NCBI GenBank assembly: GCA_009731375.1 | Contig: BJOX01000238.1 | Span: 266,515-291,782 of the forward strand | DNA from: Paulinella micropora | Taxonomy: Eukaryota > Cercozoa > Imbricatea > Euglyphida | Length of the DNA stretch: 25,268 nt | Direction of reading: 5' to 3' | Shown here: positions 22,309-25,268 of the stretch, piece by piece | Position numbering within the stretch: the stretch's first letter is position 1 | Layout: every line of letters starts with the position of its first letter | The notes under the pieces: generated by a model | The model's database searches: none | What the model was told of the DNA's origin: nothing | What the model saw: only the letters and a program-made list of their open reading frames with translations | Made by a program: the position numbers and the translations under genes

Positions 22309-22759
22309 ATATATAATATCTTGACAGATGGCTGCCAGTACGGCGATAAGTGCCTCTTCTCACACTCCATGGAATGATAAGAGACAGATAAATAAACACG
22401 CAGATAGATAGCTTATGTGACCACAAGTGCTGCTACGGCGGCAAGTGCCTCTTCTCACACTCCACCATGTGATAGAGATAGATAGATAAATAGACAGATT
22501 TACACATCAAGCTAGACAGAAAACAGCGCGGCGACAAATGCCGTTTCTCACACTCCACGGTCCCGCTTGTGCCTGTCTGTCTGTGTGTCAGTCTGTCTTC
22601 TGTCTTTCTGTCTGTCCGTTCGTCTGTCCGTCCGTATGTCTTTTATCTTGGTTGACAAGTGCCGCTTGTCACACTCCATGTATGTAATGTATGCATGTTT
22701 GTTAGGATGCTCCGGACGACCGTGATGAGAACGGCAACAAGGACGGGCAGAACGCATAA
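12688..22759 (+). CDS. Five-finger CCCH zinc-finger protein gene (12-exon model)
   Basis: Exons: 12688-12712, 12928-13034, 13117-13237, 15892-15937, 16919-17003, 18097-18206, 18538-18614, 18778-18824+ (into gap), 20002-20080, 20553-20622, 21489-21599, 22706-22759. All introns are GT-AG and every junction checked agrees in phase, which is strong support for the chain. Finger 1 is C14-x8-C23-x5-C29-x3-H33, finger 2 C45-x9-C55-x5-C61-x3-H65, finger 3 C95-x7-C103-x5-C109-x3-H113 (split by an intron). Fingers 4 and 5 are in exons 10 and 11. Linkers are K/D/N/G-rich with Arg runs. CCCH fingers of this type bind RNA, often in mRNA stability or splicing; the specific role is unknown. At least one exon part is lost in the 18825-19101 gap. 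Confidence 0.88.
12928..13034 (+). CDS. CCCH-gene exon 2 (zinc finger 1)
   Basis: Encodes [20 protein letters not shown] then CKFQHVDGP and a short linker. Canonical C-x8-C-x5-C-x3-H with aromatic and basic residues at the usual positions. Acceptor is aacacAG, donor is GTAGCT, phase 1 to 0. Confidence 0.93.
13117..13237 (+). CDS. CCCH-gene exon 3 (zinc finger 2)
   Basis: Encodes [20 protein letters not shown] then H and a P/S/T-rich linker ([11 protein letters not shown]). First spacing is nine residues rather than the usual seven or eight. Acceptor is ttgctAG; donor is GTAGCT, the same hexamer as in exon 2. If unspliced, the frame would stop at a TAG after 13 more codons. Confidence 0.9.
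13325..15736. repeat. CTAT / CTAC / GATA microsatellites filling CCCH intron 3
   Basis: About 2.4 kb of TATC, TACC, TCCA, GATA, (C)n and (CT)n arrays, with a 10-N gap at 14074-14083. The only unique islands are 13899-13980 (shared inverted with 21610-21660) and a G-run plus purine tract at 14442-14528. Confidence 0.95.
15737..15801 (+). repeat. Echo of CCCH exon 4 (acceptor side)
   Basis: Copies the intron end tctaacgtttcatg, acceptor and first ~35 bases of exon 4, then breaks into TATC repeat just after GGGCAGCT, at the point where exon 4 reads GGACAGCTT. Confidence 0.88.
15892..15937 (+). CDS. CCCH-gene exon 4 (first half of finger 3)
   Basis: 46 nt encoding [14 protein letters not shown] plus split codons at both ends. 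Acceptor is gttgttcttAG, donor is GTATGG. It supplies the first Cys of finger 3. A truncated copy with the same acceptor lies 155 bp upstream, and a copy of the donor end lies downstream. Confidence 0.8.
16238..16255 (+). repeat. Echo of CCCH exon 4 (donor side)
   Basis: AGCTTATGCG followed by GTACTG repeats the exon 4 end and donor (CAGCTTATGCG/GTATGG) 300 bp downstream after a GATA/GATT array. Confidence 0.65.
16358..16898 (+). repeat. Six decayed tandem echoes of CCCH exon 5
   Basis: Acceptor AGs end at 16380, 16470, 16580, 16666, 16752 and 16835, with the real exon acceptor at 16918: spacings of 83-110 bp. Each unit holds acceptor, GGTAAATGCCGATACGGGAA, a finger remnant and a CTAC/TATC spacer. 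Copies 1, 3, 4 and 6 are frameshifted by 1-2 bases and copy 2 has a stop; copy 5 keeps the finger frame (RC-WFS-H). Confidence 0.92.
16919..17003 (+). CDS. CCCH-gene exon 5 (second half of finger 3)
   Basis: 85 nt encoding [20 protein letters not shown] then AQAAEQRK. Acceptor is tcatgtAG, donor is GTAAGA. Completes C-x7-C-x5-C-x3-H with exon 4. It is the last of seven tandem copies and the only one with an intact finger frame running on into the linker and donor. Confidence 0.9.
17110..17462. repeat. GT and GA microsatellites with a ~140-bp tandem duplication
   Basis: (GT)n and (GA)n tracts. The stretch ggagacgagagaagaggagg recurs at about 17270 and 17394, and gagaatatgtgatgtt / gagaatctgtgatgtt at 17321 and 17468, so a mixed unit was duplicated. 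Confidence 0.85.
17481..17514 (+). repeat. Echo of CCCH exon 6 (acceptor side)
   Basis: ttctttAG followed by GCTCGCTCGCCCAAGGAGAA matches the exon 6 start with an internal loss. It is 600 bp upstream of the exon, separated by TATC/TCCG/CT repeats. Confidence 0.75.
17529..18093. repeat. TATC / TCCG / TCCA / CT microsatellite
   Basis: Compound array that ends as the (CT)n polypyrimidine tract of exon 6. Confidence 0.95.
18097..18206 (+). CDS. CCCH-gene exon 6 (basic linker)
   Basis: Encodes [20 protein letters not shown] then [16 protein letters not shown] plus two bases. The acceptor is a (CT)n microsatellite ending CAG; the donor GTGTGT is the start of a GT/TCTG microsatellite. Both ends have echoes in the adjoining introns. 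Confidence 0.85.
18246..18292 (+). repeat. Echo of CCCH exon 6 (donor side)
   Basis: About 38 bases match the exon 6 end, including GATGGAGGAAG and its GTGTG donor, after a TCTG repeat. The frame stays open but encodes changed residues ([11 protein letters not shown] for [11 protein letters not shown]). Confidence 0.88.
18405..18456 (+). repeat. Echo of CCCH exon 7 (acceptor side)
   Basis: ttccctcAG then ~40 bases encoding [13 protein letters not shown], close to exon 7 ([13 protein letters not shown]), ending in a CTAC array with no donor. Confidence 0.85.
18538..18614 (+). CDS. CCCH-gene exon 7 (acidic/Arg-rich linker)
   Basis: Encodes [20 protein letters not shown] then KGAKK, with split codons at both ends. 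Acceptor is cctgtAG, donor is GTAGAT. The Arg run could act as a nuclear localisation or RNA-contact patch. A truncated copy without a donor lies at 18405-18456. Confidence 0.82.
18636..18758 (+). repeat. Duplicated segments around the CCCH exon 8 start
   Basis: Two related blocks (gcgacgccaacaaaacaagc and ggccaagccaacgagagcaa) and a copy of the exon 8 acceptor context (tgtgtcgacgtAG) precede the exon. Confidence 0.65.
18778..18824 (+). CDS. CCCH-gene exon 8 (partial, runs into gap)
   Basis: Encodes (G)[15 protein letters not shown] after acceptor gaatgtAG, in phase with exon 7. The 3' end and donor lie in the 277-N gap. A variant copy of this exon start lies at about 18690-18758. Confidence 0.7.
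18825..19101. other. 277-base sequence gap
   Basis: Run of N cutting CCCH exon 8 and the 5' part of repeat copy 4. Confidence 0.9.
19102..19210 (+). mobile_element. Dispersed repeat, copy 4 (sense 3' end)
   Basis: Matches the sense 3' end of the repeat, ending GTCGATATTTCAT then TATC repeat; the rest lies in the gap. Confidence 0.85.
19281..19775 (+). mobile_element. Dispersed repeat, copy 5, with internal inversion
   Basis: 19281-19612 and 19699-19775 are in the plus (sense) orientation, but the ~86 bp between them (about 19613-19698, aacccgatgc...ggcggggcc) are inverted relative to copies 1 and 3. About 12 bases (ggaacgagccct) are lost at one breakpoint. It ends ATATTTCAT and a (CTAT)n tail. 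Confidence 0.88.
19841..19880 (+). repeat. Echo of CCCH exon 9 (acceptor side)
   Basis: ctctcaatctcttcggacAG then ATGCGGTTGACAACGA matches the intron end and exon 9 start (ATGGGGGTGACAACAA), breaking into TATC repeat. Confidence 0.88.
20002..20080 (+). CDS. CCCH-gene exon 9 (basic linker)
   Basis: Encodes [20 protein letters not shown] then RRRRK, with split codons. Acceptor is ctcttccgacAG, donor is GTCAGA. The sequence resembles exon 7 ([16 protein letters not shown]), suggesting an old internal duplication. An echo of its acceptor and start lies at 19841-19880. Confidence 0.75.
20196..20470. repeat. Degenerate (GATTTA/GGTTTA) region in CCCH intron 9
   Basis: Irregular hexamer-like repeats such as gatttagatttaggt and gtaggtttaggtttaga. 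Composition is unlike the surrounding pure microsatellites; a related stretch lies at 10527-10575 on the other strand. There is a 10-N gap just upstream (20146-20155). Confidence 0.6.
20553..20622 (+). CDS. CCCH-gene exon 10 (zinc finger 4)
   Basis: Encodes [20 protein letters not shown] then HGE: C-x8-C-x5-C-x3-H complete within one exon. Donor is GTCACT leading into (CT)n. The acceptor (gtgtggtaAG) is weak but phase-compatible with exon 9. Confidence 0.85.
20630..21240. repeat. GA / TA / CT inverted microsatellite block
   Basis: (CT)n, (GA)n and (TA)n arrays filling most of CCCH intron 10. The string agagagatagagcgatatat occurs at about 20681 and 20742 and inverted at about 21087-21106, so the block can fold back. 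Confidence 0.85.
21489..21599 (+). CDS. CCCH-gene exon 11 (zinc finger 5)
   Basis: Encodes a [15 protein letters not shown] linker and [20 protein letters not shown] then ST: canonical C-x8-C-x5-C-x3-H. Acceptor is tatcctAG, donor is GTACGA, phase 0 on both sides. Seven decayed copies of its 3' half lie in the following intron. Confidence 0.9.
21736..22680 (+). repeat. Seven decayed echoes of CCCH exon 11 (donor side)
   Basis: Copies at about 21736-21797, 21952-21991, 22164-22206, 22331-22371, 22423-22466, 22528-22561 and 22653-22680. Each keeps TGCCAGTACGGCGATAAGTG or variants and the CTTCTCACACTCCA finger end. Spacers are TA, GATA or TCTG repeats. The first copy is nearly identical to the exon and keeps the donor-like GT; later ones have lost Cys codons or shifted frame. 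Confidence 0.92.
22706..22759 (+). CDS. CCCH-gene exon 12 (terminal)
   Basis: Encodes [17 protein letters not shown] then TAA. Acceptor is tgtttgttAG, phase 0, matching exon 11. The acidic/Asn/Gly composition matches the other linkers. No AATAAA is seen within 500 bp downstream. Confidence 0.75.
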   Translation, partial: DAPDDRDENGNKDGQNA

Positions 22760-23230
22760 GCTTTACCCTCCCCCGCCATTTTGTACTGCGCTTGACTGCG
22801 CTCCGCTCCACTGCCCCACAACAACAACAACACTGACAACACTAAGATAATTCACAACGAACCAACAACAACAACCAACAACCAACAACAAATCTCTCTC
22901 CAGGTCGCTGGAAAACTCCGCTCAGTGTCACGTGGGTGGGCACGTGCCCACCCGTGTGAGACAGTTGGATTTTCCCGGCCGGGCCGTCCAGTTTTAAAAA
23001 GGCAGTGAGGTGGGCGCGGCCCTGCCGGTCTATCTTCACAGGAAAAAAATCACAGCACGGCCACCTCCCTTCCCCTGGCAAGAAAAAATAGCGGGAAAAT
23101 CCAGGTGGTGGGTGCGCCTGCTGGTGCCACCTGTCTCCCAAACCAGCTGCCGGTTTCATACGTGCTCAGGTTGGCAAAATATTGTTTCCTGTGGTTGTTC
23201 TGTATAAGGTTTTTTATTCTCCTTCTCCTT
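22760..23230. other. 3' UTR / intergenic unique sequence
   Basis: Follows the CCCH stop. Contains an AAC-rich stretch (22818-22890) and GC-rich sequence. No gene is recognised. Confidence 0.5.
22934..22953. repeat. 20-bp perfect palindrome with E-box core
   Basis: GGGTGGGCACGTGCCCACCC, centred on CACGTG. As RNA it extends outward with G-U pairs (CACGT...GTGTG side), giving a stem of about 16 bp. Confidence 0.85.
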
Positions 23231-24239
23231 GATATTTCCTATTTGTTTCATGGCAGATTCTTCCCAACTTCTAATTATATTGTATTTATCATTATTATTA
23301 ATATCTATATCGTGTGTAATGATGCGTATCGGAATTCCGGTACGAGCGATTCGGGCATGTCCTCATATCCGACCGCAGGTGTCGTCTTTGACACTTATTC
23401 CTTGCACTCTCATTTTTCCCTACATAAATATTAATATTATCAAGGAAATTCTAATAAAAGCTTGGACTTTGTTGCTCCTCAGCAAGGATATCTCAGCTGC
23501 TTGCAGCTCCTCGAGTCAGCCTCGCTCTCCATCTCTTCCACTGGCACCGTCCGGTCCCGCGGTCCGTCGGGCACGCAAACCAGGGCTTTTAATGGATAGA
23601 CAATTACGAATACTAGTACTTGTCATTCATAGTGATAAGTCAGTGGGAAGAATATCACTATTAATATTAATACCGGTAAAATATCTGCGACTGTTATTAG
23701 TAACAAACAAGCTGAGTATTATTAATATTAATAATATTAATATTTTATTAATAGCTTTACCAGTAATAATTTTTCTTGAATATTTTAGCTTTATGCCGGC
23801 CCACCCTGTACATATCCAGACCAAAGGATTAACCAACAGACCGGAACGATCGGTATTGCCATTATATACCGGGTGGGCCGGCATAATCCCTTCTCCCCCC
23901 CCAGAGCGCGCTCGCCAGTATGCGCGCGAGGAGTCGAACTTATGCCTCCGCCGACCAACCTCGGATAAAATGCAAATACGAACCTGAGTGACGGTCGATG
24001 CAGTACACGTATTAACAAATTAACTTGAACAAAATTGTCACTGAGGTTGAGCCCGAAACGCCAACACTCAGTACATTATGTCACGTAGTAAAATTTTGTT
24101 TAACTTTCCCGTTACGCCCCGCTTCGTCGCCTGTTGAATCTGTTTCCGCCACCGCACGCCTGAAAATGCGCCCCCCCTTCGTTGAGACCATAATTTGCCT
24201 TCTATCCTTCATTCCTTGTAACCTGCCCCTAGTCACTAA
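23231..24239. other. AT-rich region with an inverted repeat, no gene recognised
   Basis: Contains many AATATTAATATT-type motifs. 16-bp inverted arms TTATGCCGGCCCACCC at 23791-23806 and its complement at 23871-23886 enclose 64 bases. One frame (about 23229-23987) is open but reads like translated repeats. Confidence 0.6.
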
Positions 24240-24519
24240 ATATTGCTGTTGACATTCAAGACAACAACAAAAATTAGTTTTTCATTTTTGTGTAAGATTT
24301 TCATTTTTGTGACAGTTTTTCATTTTTGTGACAAAAATTCAAATTTTCAAATTTAACGGTAACATTTCGCGAAAATTTACGATATTTTGCGGACGAATAT
24401 AGCAGTTAATTTGAAAAATTCAAATTTTCACCCAAAATCAAAATTCCAACCAAAACTGAAATTCCAACCAAAACAGAAAAATCAATTTTTTTTGTTGTCT
24501 TGAATGTCAACAGCAATAT
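24240..24519. mobile_element. MITE-like element, 280 bp
   Basis: Terminal inverted repeats of 36 bp (24240-24275 and 24484-24519) differ at one position; they start ATATTGCTGTTGACATTCAA. No ORF. Internally there are three copies of TTTTCATTTTTGTG and two of AAATTCCAACCAAAAC. TA at each edge would suit a Tc1/mariner-type TA target duplication, but the palindromic ends make this ambiguous. Confidence 0.88.
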
Positions 24520-24872
24520 CACCCCGACCTAGTGTCGGTCTATACTATCCTGTGCGAGTCTTCCCTTCGCGCTTCCGCGACATATGTAGGTTCTCCCTAA
24601 TAAAAGTGGTCGGTAGAATACAAAAAAATATTTAGAACGCTACATTAAGATTTAATAGATAAAAACGATACTAAGTTGTAGTATGAATATCCTTATTAAT
24701 GTTTCGTGAAGGAATCATTAAAAAAATATAAAATTGACTGCAAACTATGACTTCAAAGTTGCAGCAAACAAGTTGGAAAAAGAGTCCAGAAAAATTTGGT
24801 GAACGGTGGCACTATCACCATTAGAAACATTGGAATCAGCGTCGATCCGCTTGCCTAACGACAAGGATTTGA

Positions 24873-25064
24873 ATAAGCAAACGGGAGGTTAGTGAGGGAG
24901 AGCTGCCTCCTGAGCAGCCTCCCGAGGAGAGCGTTGAGATATTGCCACACCCATCCAAGGGAAAACACTGGATGGAGTGGTCTCTCCCAGCCCTGGAAAG
25001 CTGGCTGATTTCTCAGCGCGGCCAAAAGGCCTTGCCTCCAAGGTCCAATCTGAAAGATGCTGAG
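24873..25064 (+). CDS. Exon of an unrecognised gene
   Basis: 64 open codons after a TGA, including LPPEQPPEESVEILPHPSKG and KHWMEWSLPALESWLISQRG, ending NLKDAE before a GTTGTT donor. The 5' border is not determined. Codon composition is non-repetitive and looks coding. No family is recognised. Confidence 0.55.
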
Positions 25065-25117
25065 GTTGTTTTCGTTTTTGTTTCTCTCCTCTCGGTGTCT
25101 CATTGGTGTGGTGATAG

Positions 25118-25268
25118 GGCAAGACAATCAAAACATGGAGAGAGCTCATTATTGCTGAGGTGTTGGAGCTGAAGGAGTTAGAGACAGAGAGCGTAGGGAT
25201 AGGTGAAATAAGGAAGAGACCTAGAAATGCTCCAACACCTTGGCAGAAGGAAAAAGAAAAGAGAGAAC
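25118..25268 (+). CDS. Next exon of the unrecognised gene (runs off window)
   Basis: Fifty open codons, beginning GKTIKTWRELIIAEVLELKE and ending APTPWQKEKEKRE. Acceptor is ggtgatAG; the 53-nt intron (25065-25117) is T-rich and phase 0, so the joined frame is continuous. The exon contains a 12-bp inverted repeat (AGGTGTTGGAGC, 25158-25169 and 25229-25240). Alternatively the first frame reads through to a stop at about 25170. Confidence 0.5.

Noticed and set aside
23229-23987. 252-codon open frame in the AT-rich region
   Set aside because: Depends on ATTAAT repeats being in a stop-free frame and crosses an inverted repeat; no recognisable domain and no ATG at its start.
23925-23990. tRNA B-box-like GTTCGACTCC on the minus strand
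   Set aside because: The flanking bases do not form a T-arm or cloverleaf and no A-box is convincing.

Overview
The window looks like nuclear DNA of a eukaryote, probably a unicellular one (alga or other protist; the lineage cannot be fixed from the sequence). It is dominated by microsatellites: GATA/TATC, GTAG/CTAC, CATA/TATG, GA/CT, TA and long triplet runs, plus nine N gaps. Between the microsatellites are very short exons with GT-AG borders. Chaining these by reading frame and splice phase gives two long multi-exon genes for RNA-binding proteins, transcribed away from each other. A Kelch-motif gene and a partial gene at the right edge are also present. Several of these exons are too short, or too cut up by repeats, to show as long ORFs.

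Left half (90-12043, minus strand): a gene that starts with a short P/Q-rich N-terminus (exons at 11993-12043, 10458-10511, 9615-9640, 8039-8084), continues with a Q/A-rich exon (6319-6486) and a Gly-rich exon (5607-5652), then an RNA recognition motif split over four exons (3600-3639, 3372-3417, 2560-2599, 2021-2086), then an RGG-like Gly-rich exon (90-168). All visible junctions agree in phase. The exon for the first RRM strand (RNP2) is missing and probably lies in the 560-base gap. A plus-strand Kelch-motif gene (10800-11557+) sits inside its first intron.

Right half (12688-22759, plus strand): a gene of at least 12 exons encoding a protein with five CCCH zinc fingers joined by basic/acidic Gly-rich linkers. 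Its start codon lies about 640 bp from that of the minus-strand gene, so the interval 12044-12687 is a likely shared promoter.

Far right (22760-25268): a less repetitive region with a GC-rich palindrome, an inverted repeat, a 280-bp MITE-like element with 36-bp terminal inverted repeats, and two exons of an unrecognised gene running off the window.

The most striking observation is that introns of both large genes carry decayed copies of the edge of the neighbouring exon together with its splice site (called 'exon-edge echoes' here). Acceptor-side copies lie in the upstream intron and donor-side copies in the downstream intron, with microsatellite between copies. About 25-30 such echoes affect at least 11 exons. 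In the larger arrays the copies nearest the exon are the best preserved. A dispersed element of about 550 bp, usually ending in a (CTAT)n tail, is present in several copies, one of which carries an internal inversion.
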